Of a DNA stretch of 64,000 nt, positions 44,489 through 53,763 are shown piece by piece. The stretch is taken from the NCBI RefSeq assembly GCF_037076455.1, contig NZ_AP028679.1, positions 2,433,501-2,497,500 of the forward strand, read 5' to 3'. The translations under genes were made by a program, and so were the position numbers. Every line of letters begins with the position of its first letter. Position 1 is the first letter of the stretch. This DNA comes from Desulfoferula mesophila (GTDB lineage Bacteria; Desulfobacterota; Desulfarculia; Desulfarculales; Desulfarculaceae). The notes under the pieces are model-generated. The model ran no database searches, was not told the DNA's origin, and saw nothing but the letters and a program-made list of their open reading frames with translations.

Positions 44489-45571
44489 CTAGGCGGCGCT
44501 GTCTTCCAGGGTGGCCATGGTCTCACCGAGCCACTGCTGCTGGCTGGGCACCTGGTGGGCGAATCCCTTGGGTAGGGCCAAGGCCTTCTCGCAGGCCGCG
44601 GCCAATTCCTCCACCTGCCCGGCCGCCGAAACCACCGCCCCGCTGATCCCCTCTTCCACCAACTCCGAGGCCCCGGCCGCGGCGGTGGTCACCACCGGGG
44701 TGCCCGCGTACAGCGCCTCCAGGCAGGCGATGGAACAGGGGTCGTATATGGTGGGCAACACCAGGGCGTCGGCCGCGGCCAGCAGGGGCGCCACCTTGGT
44801 TTGCAGACCCAAGAAACGCACCCGCCGGGCCACGCCCAGCGATTTGGCCTTGCCTTGCCAGGGCCGAATCCCATCCCGGCCGGCCACCAGCAGACGCGCC
44901 TGGGGCAGACGGGCCAGGGCGGCCAGGGCAAAGGCCAGTCCCTTGCGCTCCCAGCCCGAGCCCAGGAACAAGAGCACCGGCCGGTCCTTCCCCAGTCCCA
45001 GCTCTTCGCGCTTGGCGCGCCGGGTGCGGACCTCGCGGGCCGGGGCCAGGTCCGCCTCGTCCACCGCGTTGTAGATGACCTTGATCTTGTCCGGCGGCAC
45101 CTGGTAATAGCGCTGCAGTTCCTCGGCCACCATGCGGCTGATGGCGATCACCCAGCGCAGCTCCGGCGCGTTCAGGGTGCGCCGCTCCAGCTCCAGCAGG
45201 GCGCGGTGCTTGGGGTTGAGGCCCAGGTTCAGGCGCTTGAGGCGGCCCTCGTAGGGGGCGCGGCGCTCCAACCAGGCGGCGTGCACCCCGTCCCCGGCCC
45301 GAAAAACCGGGCAGCCGGGCACCCGCTCCATGCTCAGATAGGAATCCAGGGCCAACCCCTTGGCCTCGGCCAGGGCGGCGGCGGCCCAGGCGGTGGGCTT
45401 GGCCGGGGCTATCTGGTGCAGGCTTACCCCCGAGGGCGCCTGGCCCTGCCAAGCCGAGGTCATCACGTGCACCCCGTGGCCCCGCTGGGCCAAGCCACGG
45501 GTCAACAGGCCCAGCACCCGCTCGGCCCCGCCGGTGAAGTCGTATTTGTAGCGCATCAGACCCAGACGCAT
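44489..45571 (-). CDS. GT4 glycosyltransferase (WaaG-like core sugar transferase)
   Basis: 360 residues with a GT-B fold: MRYKYDFTGGAERVLGLLTRGLAQRGH at the N-terminus and, in the donor domain, LLFLGSGWERKGLAFALAALA and LPTIYDPCSIACLEALYAGTPVVTT (the EX7E region). The opening resembles WaaG (RfaG), which adds the first hexose to heptose II. Specificity is unproven. It is 4 bp from the GT9 gene upstream. Confidence 0.87.
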   Translation of the reverse strand: MRLGLMRYKYDFTGGAERVLGLLTRGLAQRGHGVHVMTSAWQGQAPSGVSLHQIAPAKPTAWAAAALAEAKGLALDSYLSMERVPGCPVFRAGDGVHAAWLERRAPYEGRLKRLNLGLNPKHRALLELERRTLNAPELRWVIAISRMVAEELQRYYQVPPDKIKVIYNAVDEADLAPAREVRTRRAKREELGLGKDRPVLLFLGSGWERKGLAFALAALARLPQARLLVAGRDGIRPWQGKAKSLGVARRVRFLGLQTKVAPLLAAADALVLPTIYDPCSIACLEALYAGTPVVTTAAAGASELVEEGISGAVVSAAGQVEELAAACEKALALPKGFAHQVPSQQQWLGETMATLEDSAA

Positions 45572-45574
45572 GGC

Positions 45575-46648
45575 TTACCCGGTCCTTTGCAGCAAACGAT
45601 CCGTGGCCTCGATCACCCGCCCGGCGGGCAGTTCCACCAGGCAACGGCTGACCTTGGAGTCCTGACACCCGGCCCGGCCGCAGGGATGCTCCCGGCAATC
45701 GCCCACCACCACTTCGCTGGGCACCTGCCAGGGACCCCACATTTGCTCGCCCGAGGGGCCGAAGATGGTGAGCACCGGCACCCCCAGGGCGGCGGCCATG
45801 TGCATGGGCGCGCTGTCCACCCCCACGAAGAGTCGGGCGTTGGCGATGAGCCCGCCCAGGCTGTCCAGGTCCAACTGGCCGCTCAGATCCAGGGCCACCG
45901 CGCCGGGCGCGGCCAGGGCCTTGATGCGCGCCACCATCTCCCGCTCCTTGGCGTCCGGCCCGGAGGTCAGCACCACCCGGTGCCCCAATTCGGCCAGGTG
46001 ATCGAGCAGCGCGGCGTTGCCCTCCGGGGTCCAGGTCTTGAACATCCAGCGGGAGGTGGGATGGACCACCACGTAGCCCCCCGGTTCCAGCCCGGCCTGG
46101 CCCAACAGGCGCGCGGCCTCGGCCCGTCCCCGGGGGCCCGGCTCCAGTTTGAGCGCGGTGTCGCCGGGCTCCAGTCCCAGAGCCCGTACTTGTCCCAGGA
46201 AAGCCTCCACCATGTGGTGCTCATCGTCCCAGCGGGGGGCCAAAACGTGGAAGGCCCGGCCGCGCATCCGGGGCGTCTTGGGCCGGAAACCCACCCGCAG
46301 GCGGGCCCCCGAGGCCCAGGAGAGAAAGGCTCCCCGGTCGCCCTCGGCCAGTTCCAGAGAAAGGTCGTAGTTAGCCCCGCGCAGGCGGCTGAGAAAGCCC
46401 AGATGCCAGGCCGCCGCGGCCAGGGGCCCCGCGTGGTTGCGCTTGAGCGTCAGCACCTGGTTGATCTGGGGATTGTGGGCCACCATGGCCTCGGTGCCGG
46501 GGTTGACCACCAGGTCCACGGCCAGGTCGGGCCAGCGCTCCTTGAGGGCCGTCACCACCGGAGTGGTCACCAGCACGTCGCCGATGTGCCCCAGCTTGAT
46601 CAACAGGGCGCGGCGGGGATTGCTGGGCAAGGCCTTGGGCAAGCTCAC
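45575..46648 (-). CDS. GT9 heptosyltransferase (WaaQ-like)
   Basis: 357 residues from a GTG at 46648 that overlaps the Trm112-like stop (GTGA). LIKLGHIGDVLVTTPVVTALKERWPDL, HPTSRWMFKTWTPEGNAALL and VGVDSAPMHMAAALGVPVLTIFGPSGE resemble the putative LPS heptosyltransferase III group, including the W-FK-W segment. C-terminal CREHPCGRAGCQDSKVSRC is Cys-rich. It would add a branching heptose to the core. Confidence 0.87.
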   Translation of the reverse strand: MSLPKALPSNPRRALLIKLGHIGDVLVTTPVVTALKERWPDLAVDLVVNPGTEAMVAHNPQINQVLTLKRNHAGPLAAAAWHLGFLSRLRGANYDLSLELAEGDRGAFLSWASGARLRVGFRPKTPRMRGRAFHVLAPRWDDEHHMVEAFLGQVRALGLEPGDTALKLEPGPRGRAEAARLLGQAGLEPGGYVVVHPTSRWMFKTWTPEGNAALLDHLAELGHRVVLTSGPDAKEREMVARIKALAAPGAVALDLSGQLDLDSLGGLIANARLFVGVDSAPMHMAAALGVPVLTIFGPSGEQMWGPWQVPSEVVVGDCREHPCGRAGCQDSKVSRCLVELPAGRVIEATDRLLQRTG

Positions 46649-46818
46649 GCCTCCAGAGGCTGGGCCTCTTCCGGCAGCATGATGGGGATGTCGTCTTGCA
46701 CCGGGTAGCGCAGGCGGCACTGGTCGCAGACCAGCCAGGCCCCGTCGTCGCTCAGGCTCACCGGTTGCTTGCACTGGGGACAGGCCAGAATCTCCAACAG
46801 GTCGGGGCTCAGGGCCAT
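46645..46818 (-). CDS. Trm112/YcaR-like zinc-ribbon protein
   Basis: 57 residues. It begins MALSPDLLEILACPQCKQPV and has the CxxC pairs CPQC and CDQC, then LRYPVQDDIPIMLPEEA, the classic Trm112/YcaR pattern. E. coli places its homologue between lpxK and kdsB. Its role may be to help a methyltransferase or other partner. It lies between the epimerase gene (2-bp gap) and the GT9 gene, overlapping the latter by 4 nt. Confidence 0.93.
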   Translation of the reverse strand: MALSPDLLEILACPQCKQPVSLSDDGAWLVCDQCRLRYPVQDDIPIMLPEEAQPLEA

Positions 46819-46820
46819 GC

Positions 46821-47780
46821 TCACACCTCCTGCAGCAACTTGAGATTTTCGCGCACCCAGCGGGCCTCGGCCTCCAGGCCCTGGGCCAGGCCCACCTGGG
46901 GCACGTAGCCCAACAGCTCGCGGGCCTTGGAGCAGTCGGCCTCGGTGTCGCGCACGTCGCCCTTGGCCACCTCCAGGCGATCCACCCGGGCCCTCTGGCC
47001 GGTGATCTCCTCCAGCATGGCGATGACCTGGTTCACGCTCACGCGCGAGCCGCCGCCCACGTTGAACACCTGGCCCGCGGCCTCCGGGGCGCTCAGGGCC
47101 GCGATGGTGGCGGCCACGATGTCGTCCACAAAGGTGAAGTCCCGCGACTGCTCGCCGTCGCCGAACAGACGGATGGTGCCGCCCTCCAGCTGGGCCCGGA
47201 TAAAACGGTGGAAGGCCATGTCCGGCCGCTGGCGAGGGCCATAGACCGTGAAGTAGCGCAGGCTCACCGTGTCCAGGCCGAAGTTGCGGTGGTACAGGCC
47301 GCAGAGGTGCTCGGCGGCCAGTTTGGTCACCCCGTAGGGCGATACCGGCCAGCAGGCGCTGGTCTCGCGCATGGGCAGGTCGCTGGTGTCGCCGTACACG
47401 CTGGAGGACCCGGCGTAGACCAGGCGTCCCAGTCCCAGCTCCTTGCCCGCTTCCAGCAGCCGCTGAGTGGTGAGGATGTTGTTGTGGGTGTAGACGGCGA
47501 AGTTGGCCCCCCAGGAACGGCGCACCCCGGCCTGGGCCGCCAGGTGCACCACCCCGTCGATGCCCCGCAACAGCTCGGCGGGCGGCACGGCCATGATGTC
47601 GGCCTCGATCAATTCGAAATCTTCACTGCCGCGCAAAGCCCCCAGGTTGGCCTCCTTGAGGGGCCGAGGGTAGTAGTCGGTGAAGCTGTCGATGCCCCGC
47701 ACCCGGTGGCCCAGTTCCAGCAACCGCTCGGAGAGGCGCGAGCCGATAAAGCCCGCCGCGCCGGTGACCAAAATGTTCAT
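46821..47780 (-). CDS. NAD-dependent sugar-nucleotide epimerase/dehydratase
   Basis: 319 residues. GAAGFIGSRLSERLLELGH, GIDSFTDYYPRPLKEANL (close to UDP-glucuronate 4-epimerases), GSSSVYGD, Tyr-Lys in SPYGVTK, and LRYFTVYGPRQRPDMAF. The DYY motif favours UDP-glucuronate or UDP-galacturonate interconversion. With ugd in the same locus, this suggests a uronic acid in the core or O-antigen. Confidence 0.87.
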   Translation of the reverse strand: MNILVTGAAGFIGSRLSERLLELGHRVRGIDSFTDYYPRPLKEANLGALRGSEDFELIEADIMAVPPAELLRGIDGVVHLAAQAGVRRSWGANFAVYTHNNILTTQRLLEAGKELGLGRLVYAGSSSVYGDTSDLPMRETSACWPVSPYGVTKLAAEHLCGLYHRNFGLDTVSLRYFTVYGPRQRPDMAFHRFIRAQLEGGTIRLFGDGEQSRDFTFVDDIVAATIAALSAPEAAGQVFNVGGGSRVSVNQVIAMLEEITGQRARVDRLEVAKGDVRDTEADCSKARELLGYVPQVGLAQGLEAEARWVRENLKLLQEV

Positions 47781-47787
47781 GCCTGTA

Positions 47788-48816
47788 TCATCTCCCGGAA
47801 ACCAACCGCAGGGCAGCCTGCGCCGCCTGGTCGGGGCTTATCTGAATCATGCATTGCGCGTCGCCGCAAAAACGCTCGAAACACGGGCTGCAATCCAAAC
47901 CGGCCCTAAGTATCTCGTGTCCCGCGCCACTGGGGCCGGTGCGCCAGGGAGCGGTGGGCCCGAACAGGGCCGCCACCTTGGTGCCCAAGGCCGCGGCCAG
48001 GTGCATCACCCCGGTGTCGGTGCACACCACCGCGTCGGCCAGGGTGAGCAGCGCGGCCAATTCCTTAAGGCCGGTGCGGCCGGTGAGGTCCAACAGCCCC
48101 TCGCCCAACTCGCTGTGCCGCGCGATGAGCCGCCCGATGTTCCGGTCGTCGCGCGAGCCGCTGACCACTAGGCGCACCCCTTGGGCGCCCAAGAGCTTGG
48201 CCAACTCCACCCAAGAGGCCAGGGGCCACAGCTTGGAGTCCCACTTGGCCATGGGGTGCAAAATCACCATAGGCCGCCCGTCGTCCGGCCAGGGCAACAG
48301 GGAGCGGGCCGCGGCCAACTCTTCGGGCCGCGGACTCAGGCCAAACTCTATTTTAGCAGGACGCTCCAGGCCCAGGGGCTCCAGCATGTCCAGGTAGCGC
48401 TCCAGGGCCGGGCGGTCGGGGTCAAAGGGGGCCAGCTTGTGGTTGTAGGCCAGGGCGGCCAAGGGCTCCTTGCCCCCCCGCCAGCCGATCTTGCGCTCCC
48501 CGCGGCTCAGGGCAACACAGATAGCACTTTTCATGAGCCCCTGCAAGTCGAGCACCGCGTCGTAGCGCACCGAGCGCAGCGCCCGGCCAAAGCCGGTGAG
48601 GGGCGACAAGGGCAGGCCTTGGGCCTCGGACATCTCGTGGCGGGGGCTCACCAGCACCCGATCCAGGGCCGGGTGGTCTTGCAGGAGCCCGGCCGAGGGC
48701 CGCTCCACCAGCCAGTCGATCTGGGCCTCGGGCAACTGGCGGCGGATGGCCATGGCCACCGGCAGGCTCTGCACCACGTCGCCCAGGGCCGACAGTTTGA
48801 CGATCAGCACCTTCAT
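47788..48816 (-). CDS. waaC: LPS heptosyltransferase I
   Basis: 342 residues. MKVLIVKLSALGDVVQSLPVAMA is the WaaC opening, then LDLQGLMKSA, KIGWRGGKEP, HPMAKWDSKLWP and VCTDTGVMHLAAALGTKVAALFGPTAP. It adds the first heptose to Kdo from ADP-heptose. The start overlaps the gmhB stop (TGATG). Confidence 0.9.
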   Translation of the reverse strand: MKVLIVKLSALGDVVQSLPVAMAIRRQLPEAQIDWLVERPSAGLLQDHPALDRVLVSPRHEMSEAQGLPLSPLTGFGRALRSVRYDAVLDLQGLMKSAICVALSRGERKIGWRGGKEPLAALAYNHKLAPFDPDRPALERYLDMLEPLGLERPAKIEFGLSPRPEELAAARSLLPWPDDGRPMVILHPMAKWDSKLWPLASWVELAKLLGAQGVRLVVSGSRDDRNIGRLIARHSELGEGLLDLTGRTGLKELAALLTLADAVVCTDTGVMHLAAALGTKVAALFGPTAPWRTGPSGAGHEILRAGLDCSPCFERFCGDAQCMIQISPDQAAQAALRLVSGR

Positions 48817-49394
48817 CAGCGCCCCACCCCTTGAGCCAAGCGGGCCAAAATCCAGCGGGCGGCGGCGTCCAGGCCCGGCAGGGTCGCGGCCGGCTCCTCG
48901 GCCGGGGAGGCCACCGGGTCCAGGGGCATGCCGCTGGTCACCAGCAGGCTGGTCAGCCCGGCCCGGTTGCCGCAGGCCACGTCGATGCGCTTGTCGCCCA
49001 CCATGAAGGAGCCTTCCAAGCTGAGGCTCATCTCTCGGGCCGCCCGCTCCAGCATGCCGATGCCCGGCTTGCGGCAATCGCAGACCATGGCGTAGGGCTC
49101 CACCACCCCCTCGGGATGGTGCGGGCAGTAGTAAAAGGCGTCCAGCGCGGCCCCGGCCTCCTCGCGCAATTGGCGCTCCACCTCGGCCTGCACGGCCAGC
49201 ATCTGCTCCAGGCCGAAGCGGCCCCTGGCTATGCCCGACTGGTTGCTCACCGCCACCACGGCCAGGCCCGCCTCACGCATGCCGGCTATGGCCCGGGCCG
49301 CGCCGGGCAGCAGGCGCACCTGGGCGGGGTCGGAGATGTAGCCCACCTCAACGTTGATGGTGCCGTCGCGATCCAAAAACACCGCCCGCCGCAT
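48816..49394 (-). CDS. gmhB: D-glycero-beta-D-manno-heptose-1,7-bisphosphate 7-phosphatase
   Basis: 192 residues of the HAD family: VFLDRDGTINVEVGY (nucleophile Asp), SNQSGIARG, the zinc-loop YCPHHPEG...CDCRKPGIGML and MVGDKRIDVACGNRAGL. It follows HldA in ADP-heptose synthesis. Overlaps waaF by 1 nt (TGATG). Confidence 0.95.
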   Translation of the reverse strand: MRRAVFLDRDGTINVEVGYISDPAQVRLLPGAARAIAGMREAGLAVVAVSNQSGIARGRFGLEQMLAVQAEVERQLREEAGAALDAFYYCPHHPEGVVEPYAMVCDCRKPGIGMLERAAREMSLSLEGSFMVGDKRIDVACGNRAGLTSLLVTSGMPLDPVASPAEEPAATLPGLDAAARWILARLAQGVGR

Positions 49395-50467
49395 CAGGCC
49401 CCCTCCCCCGCCTGGGCCAACAGGCCGCGCGCGGCCAGAGCTACCTCTTCAGGGCTTATGGCCGTGAAGCACTTCAAATCGCCGCTGGGGCATTGGGGCT
49501 TGAGGCACGGGCTGCAATCCACCGGCGAACGCAGCAAGGCGGTGCGGGGCCCCAAGGGGCCGGTGGTCACCGGGTCGGTGGAGCCGAACACCGCCACCGT
49601 GGGCCTGCCCAGGGCGGCGGCGGCGTGCATCAGGCCGCTGTCGTTGGTGATGAACAGGGTGCAGCGCTCCACCAGGGCCAGGGCCTGCCCCAGTCGGGTG
49701 GCCCCGGCCAGGTTGCGCGCCTCCATGCCCGCCAATCCCTGGGCCACGGCCTCGCAGGCAGCGCTTTCCCCCTGGCTGCCGAACAACAACACCGCGTCGG
49801 CCGCATCGGCCAAGTCGCGGGCCGTGGCAGCGAAGCGCTCGGCGGGCCACTGCTTGGCCGGGCCAAAGGCCGCGCCAGGGGCCAGGCCCAGAAGCCGGGC
49901 TCCTTCCAGGCCCTCGCGCCGCAGATACTCGTTCGCCCATTCCCGGTCCGGGGCCGCCAAAATCAGCTCGGGCCGCACCCCCTCCGGGGGCGGGCTCGCG
50001 GGCAAAAGCCCGGCCTGGTCCAGGATGGCCAGGTAGTAACTGGTCTCGTGCACCCGGCGCAGTTCCGGGGTGAGCGTGGCCCGGTGGGTCAGCAGCAAGC
50101 CCCGGCCGTCGCGGCTATAGCCCAGACGCACCGGGATGCGGACCAGCCAGGCGATTGCCGCCGCCTCGAAGGCGTTCTGCAACAGCACCGCCCAGTCGTA
50201 GCCGCGCGCCCTTAGCTGCCGGGCCAGGGCCAGCATGCCCCCCGCTCCGGCGTGCTCTCCCGCCTTGTCATAGGCCAGCACCCGGCTCACCCCTGGCTGG
50301 GCGCCGTACACCGCCGCGGCCCAGGGCCGGGCCAAGACCTCGATCGCGGCCTGGGGGCAGGCGGCGTGCAGGGCGGCCAGGGCGGGCAGGGTCATCACCG
50401 CGTCGCCCACCCAGTTGGTGGCCCGCAGCAGAATGCGCCGGGGCGCGGCCGGGTCCAAGCACCGCAT
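49394..50467 (-). CDS. waaF: LPS heptosyltransferase II
   Basis: 357 residues. LLRATNWVGDAVMTLPALAAL is the WaaF signature, then LLQNAFEAAAIAWLVRIPVRLGY, LAPGAAFGPAKQWPAERFAA and ITNDSGLMHAAAALGRPTVAVFGSTDP. It adds heptose II to heptose I. Starts overlapping the acyltransferase stop (TGATG). Confidence 0.94.
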   Translation of the reverse strand: MRCLDPAAPRRILLRATNWVGDAVMTLPALAALHAACPQAAIEVLARPWAAAVYGAQPGVSRVLAYDKAGEHAGAGGMLALARQLRARGYDWAVLLQNAFEAAAIAWLVRIPVRLGYSRDGRGLLLTHRATLTPELRRVHETSYYLAILDQAGLLPASPPPEGVRPELILAAPDREWANEYLRREGLEGARLLGLAPGAAFGPAKQWPAERFAATARDLADAADAVLLFGSQGESAACEAVAQGLAGMEARNLAGATRLGQALALVERCTLFITNDSGLMHAAAALGRPTVAVFGSTDPVTTGPLGPRTALLRSPVDCSPCLKPQCPSGDLKCFTAISPEEVALAARGLLAQAGEGA

Positions 50468-51369
50468 CAGCGCTTCTCCCGGGGCCAGGGCTGGAAGGGC
50501 TTGGTCTTCCAACGCTGGTGCAGCCAGAACCACTGCTCGGGTTTTTGGCGGATGATGTCCTCCAGCACCTTGGTGTAGTTCTGGGTGTTCTGCCAGATGT
50601 CCATGGTCTTGTCGCCGGTCTTGACCAGGGGAATTTCCGGGGAGAAGTACACGTCGAACTTGCCGTCGTCGGCCCGCCAGTTGTAGTGAGCGATGACCGG
50701 GGCCTCGGTGGAGCGGGCCAAGAGGGCCAGTCCCTTGTTGGTGCAGGCCGGGCGCCCGAAAAAATCCACCCACTCGCCGTCGTACCAATCCACGTTCTGG
50801 TCCAACAAGAGGCCCAGCATGCGGTTCTGTTTGAGCCCCTTGAGCAGGACCCGGGCCGAGCGGTTCTTGGGCACCACCACGCTGTCCGAGCCCTTGGTGC
50901 GCCAGGAGTTGACCAGACGATCGGCCGGCGGCCAGTCTATGGGCCGGGCCACCACCAGGGCCCCGAATCCCAGGCTAAAAGATCCGGCGATGTTGCCCCA
51001 CTCCCAGTTGCCGAAATGGCCGGTCAACAGGATGAGCCCCTTGCCCTTGGCCATGGCGTTGTGCACGTTGTCCAGGCCGTGGCAGCGGGCCTGGGCCGTA
51101 ATCTCCTCGGGGCTCAAACGCACCAGGCGGGGAATCTCCGTGGCCACCTGGGCGATATGTTCAAAGACCTTGCGCGCGGTGGCCTCCACCCAGGCGGCGT
51201 CTTTTTCCGGGAAAGAGGCGCTTAGGTTGGCCAGCACGATTTCGCGGTGACGCCGGTCCAGGCGCATGGCCATGCGGCCCAGGCCCCGGCCCACCGCCCG
51301 GCTGAGGCCCAGGGGCGGCAGGGACAGGGCCCACACCCCGGCGCGCAACGCCCGTTCGGCCAAACTCAT
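50467..51369 (-). CDS. lpxL: Lipid A acyltransferase (LpxL/HtrB family)
   Basis: 300 residues. The HX4E catalytic motif is present in GHFGNWEWGN. KGLALLARSTEAPVIAHYNW and EQWFWLHQRWKTKP (the W..HRR-like block) match the family. It adds a secondary acyl chain to Kdo2-lipid IVA at the inner membrane. The N-terminal anchor is a hydrophobic segment (VWALSLPPLGLS). LpxM specificity is possible. Overlaps lpxK by 4 nt. Confidence 0.9.
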   Translation of the reverse strand: MSLAERALRAGVWALSLPPLGLSRAVGRGLGRMAMRLDRRHREIVLANLSASFPEKDAAWVEATARKVFEHIAQVATEIPRLVRLSPEEITAQARCHGLDNVHNAMAKGKGLILLTGHFGNWEWGNIAGSFSLGFGALVVARPIDWPPADRLVNSWRTKGSDSVVVPKNRSARVLLKGLKQNRMLGLLLDQNVDWYDGEWVDFFGRPACTNKGLALLARSTEAPVIAHYNWRADDGKFDVYFSPEIPLVKTGDKTMDIWQNTQNYTKVLEDIIRQKPEQWFWLHQRWKTKPFQPWPREKR

Positions 51370-52481
51370 CGCGCCCCCTCCCAACCGGCCAGGACCGTGG
51401 CCAACAGGCGCGGCAAGACTTGGGGACCGTCCATAAACTCCAGGCCCAGGCGGGTGCTCCACACCGGGACATCTTCCGGCAGATCCCGGGGCAGGCGCAC
51501 CGCGTCCTTGCCCGAGCACACCAGGGACCGGGCCGATAGGGTCTGGGCCCGGGCCCACAGCCCGGTGAGTTCTTCCGAGGTGAAGTGGTGGTGGTCGCCA
51601 AAGGTCTCCAGGCCCAGCACGGTGAGCCCGGCCTTGCGCAGGCTGTCCCGGAAGCTCTCAGGCCGGGCCAGGCCGCAAAAGGCGTAAACCGGCTCCCCTT
51701 GCCAGTCGCTCTCATCCAAGGCGCGGCCCTGCCGGGCCAACTCCAGGCCCTCCAGACGATAGCGGCAAGCCAGGATTGGCTTGTCGCCCACCAACCTGGC
51801 CAGCGATTCCCTGGCCCGCCGGGCCTGCAGCGCATCGCGAACCCTGGTCAGCACCACCGCCTGGGCCCGCTCCAGGGCCCCCGGCCCCTCGCGCAAACGG
51901 CCGCGCGGCAACAGGCGCTCCCCGTCCAGGGGATCGGACGCGTCCAGGGCCACCAGGTTCAGGTCGCGGTACAGGGCGCGGTGCTGCAGCAGGTCGTCGC
52001 CCACCAACACCCGCGTCCCGCAATGTTGCAAGAGCAGTTGTCCCGCCTGGAAACGCGAGGCCCCCACCGCCACGGGAACCCCCAGGCGGCGGGCCAAAAG
52101 CAAAGGCTCGTCGCCGGTCTGATCCACCTCGGCCAGCACCCGCTGGCCATCGCTGACCAGCAGGGGCTCGGTGCCCTGGCGGCCGTAGCCCCGGCTGATG
52201 ACCCCGGCGGGCAGGCCCATGTCCTCCAGGGCCCGCACCACAGCCATGGTCAGGGGTGTCTTGCCCGTGCCGCCCACGGCCAAGTTGCCCACCCCGATCA
52301 CCGGCACCGGCAAGCGCCGGGAGGGCTTGATCTTCAGGTCAAAGGCGGCGTTGTTGAGCCACACCCCGGCCCCATAGAGCCAGCTGCCCGCCGTGGCCGC
52401 CGCGCGCAAGGCGCCCAGCCAACGGGGGCCGGGCTCGTCGCCCAGCACCCGGCGCCACAAGGCCTCCGCCCGGCTAGCCAT
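51366..52481 (-). CDS. lpxK: Tetraacyldisaccharide 4'-kinase
   Basis: 371 residues. VIGVGNLAVGGTGKTPLTMAVVRAL is the P-loop, then GVISRGYGRQ and GDEPLLLARRLGVPVAV. The usual DDGxQH motif is represented by GDDLLQHRALYRDLNL, with GD in place of DD; the second Asp is kept. AFCGLARPESF is also typical. It phosphorylates the lipid A precursor. Overlaps waaA by 8 nt. Confidence 0.93.
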   Translation of the reverse strand: MASRAEALWRRVLGDEPGPRWLGALRAAATAGSWLYGAGVWLNNAAFDLKIKPSRRLPVPVIGVGNLAVGGTGKTPLTMAVVRALEDMGLPAGVISRGYGRQGTEPLLVSDGQRVLAEVDQTGDEPLLLARRLGVPVAVGASRFQAGQLLLQHCGTRVLVGDDLLQHRALYRDLNLVALDASDPLDGERLLPRGRLREGPGALERAQAVVLTRVRDALQARRARESLARLVGDKPILACRYRLEGLELARQGRALDESDWQGEPVYAFCGLARPESFRDSLRKAGLTVLGLETFGDHHHFTSEELTGLWARAQTLSARSLVCSGKDAVRLPRDLPEDVPVWSTRLGLEFMDGPQVLPRLLATVLAGWEGAR

Positions 52482-53763
52482 GCCCCCCCTCCAGCAACCG
52501 GGCCGCCGCCGCCACCGCCCGATCCACCGCGCCGTGGTGGGCGCTCACGAACTCCCGCGCCGCCCGGCCCATGGTGCGGGCCTTGGCCGGGTGCTCCAAC
52601 AGCTCGCCCCAGACGCCAGCCAACTCCGCCCCGGTTTCGATGCGCCGTCCCCCTCCGGCGGCTTCCAGGTCGCGGGCCATCTCCAAAAAATTGTGGGTGA
52701 TGGGGCCGAACACCACCGGCACTCCCTGGGCGGCGGGCTCCAAGAGATTGTGCCCGCCCACCGGCACCAGCGAGCCGCCCACGAAAGAAGCCGCGCCCAG
52801 GGCATAGGCCGCGGCCAGCTGGCCCAACATATCCAGGATCACCACCTGGGCGTCCTCCGGGGCCGGCCCCTGGGATAGCCGGGCCGCCCTTAGGCCGCGT
52901 TCCTGGGCCAAGCGGGCCACCGCCCCGCCCCGCTCCAACTCGCGGGGCGCGATGAGCAGGGCCAGGCCGGGCACGCGTTCTTTCAGCCTCTCATAGGCCT
53001 CCAGGCAGGGCTCCTCCTCCCCGGCGTGGGTGGAGCCGGCCACCAGCACGGTGCGCCCGGCTAGGCCCAGCTCCTCAGCCAGGGCGCTACGCTGAGCCTC
53101 GTCCAGGTCCGCCGGGGCGCTGTCGAACTTGAGGTTGCCCCCCACCTGGACCTTGCGGGGATTGACCCCCACGCTGAGCAGACGCTCCCGGTCGGTGGCG
53201 GTCTGCACCAGCACCAGGTCGAAGCCCCGCCACAGCTCCCGGGCCAGGGGCCCCAGGCGGCGGTAGCCCTTGAGGGTGCGGGGGCTCACCCGGCCGTTGA
53301 CCAGCATGCGGGGCACGCCCCGTTCGGCCAGGGCCCATTGCCAGCCCGGCCATAGGTCGCCCTCCACCAGAATGGCCAGTCCCGGCCGCAGATCATTAAG
53401 CACCGGGCGCACGGCCCAGGGCATTTCCAGGGGGCGGATGAAAGCGGCGTCCACCTGGTGGCCCAGTTTTTCGCGCACCGTGGCCAGACCCTGGCCGGTG
53501 CCGCAGGAAAAGGCGATGGGCTTGCCCTTAAAGCGCTCCCGCAGTCCGCGCACCAGAGGCAGGGCCGAGATCGTCTCGCCCACGCTCAAAGCGTGCAGCC
53601 AGATGCCGCCGGCAGGCAGGGCGGGCGGCTGGGCCAGGGGGCCCAGGCCCAGGCGGGCCAGGGTGGCCGCGCGCTTGGGCGGCCGGGCCAGGCGGGCGGC
53701 GATGAACGGCGAAGCCGCCGCCGCTCCCAGGCCCAAGGCCAGGCTGTACAGGGTGCCCTTCAC
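52474..53763 (-). CDS. waaA: 3-deoxy-D-manno-octulosonic acid transferase
   Basis: 429 residues. IWLHALSVGETISALPLVRGLRE, LILVEGDLWPGW-like AILVEGDLWPGWQWALAERG (the usual E..W region), VAGSTHAGEEEPCLEAY, LGAASFVGGSLVPVGGHNLLEPAA. It transfers Kdo to lipid IVA. The conserved block after GHNLLEP is intact. Overlaps arnD by 4 nt. Confidence 0.95.
   Translation of the reverse strand: MKGTLYSLALGLGAAAASPFIAARLARPPKRAATLARLGLGPLAQPPALPAGGIWLHALSVGETISALPLVRGLRERFKGKPIAFSCGTGQGLATVREKLGHQVDAAFIRPLEMPWAVRPVLNDLRPGLAILVEGDLWPGWQWALAERGVPRMLVNGRVSPRTLKGYRRLGPLARELWRGFDLVLVQTATDRERLLSVGVNPRKVQVGGNLKFDSAPADLDEAQRSALAEELGLAGRTVLVAGSTHAGEEEPCLEAYERLKERVPGLALLIAPRELERGGAVARLAQERGLRAARLSQGPAPEDAQVVILDMLGQLAAAYALGAASFVGGSLVPVGGHNLLEPAAQGVPVVFGPITHNFLEMARDLEAAGGGRRIETGAELAGVWGELLEHPAKARTMGRAAREFVSAHHGAVDRAVAAAARLLEGGHG

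Noticed and set aside
44801-46708. 635-codon open frame on the plus strand
   Set aside because: Antisense to the GT4 and GT9 genes; composition is that of a shadow frame.
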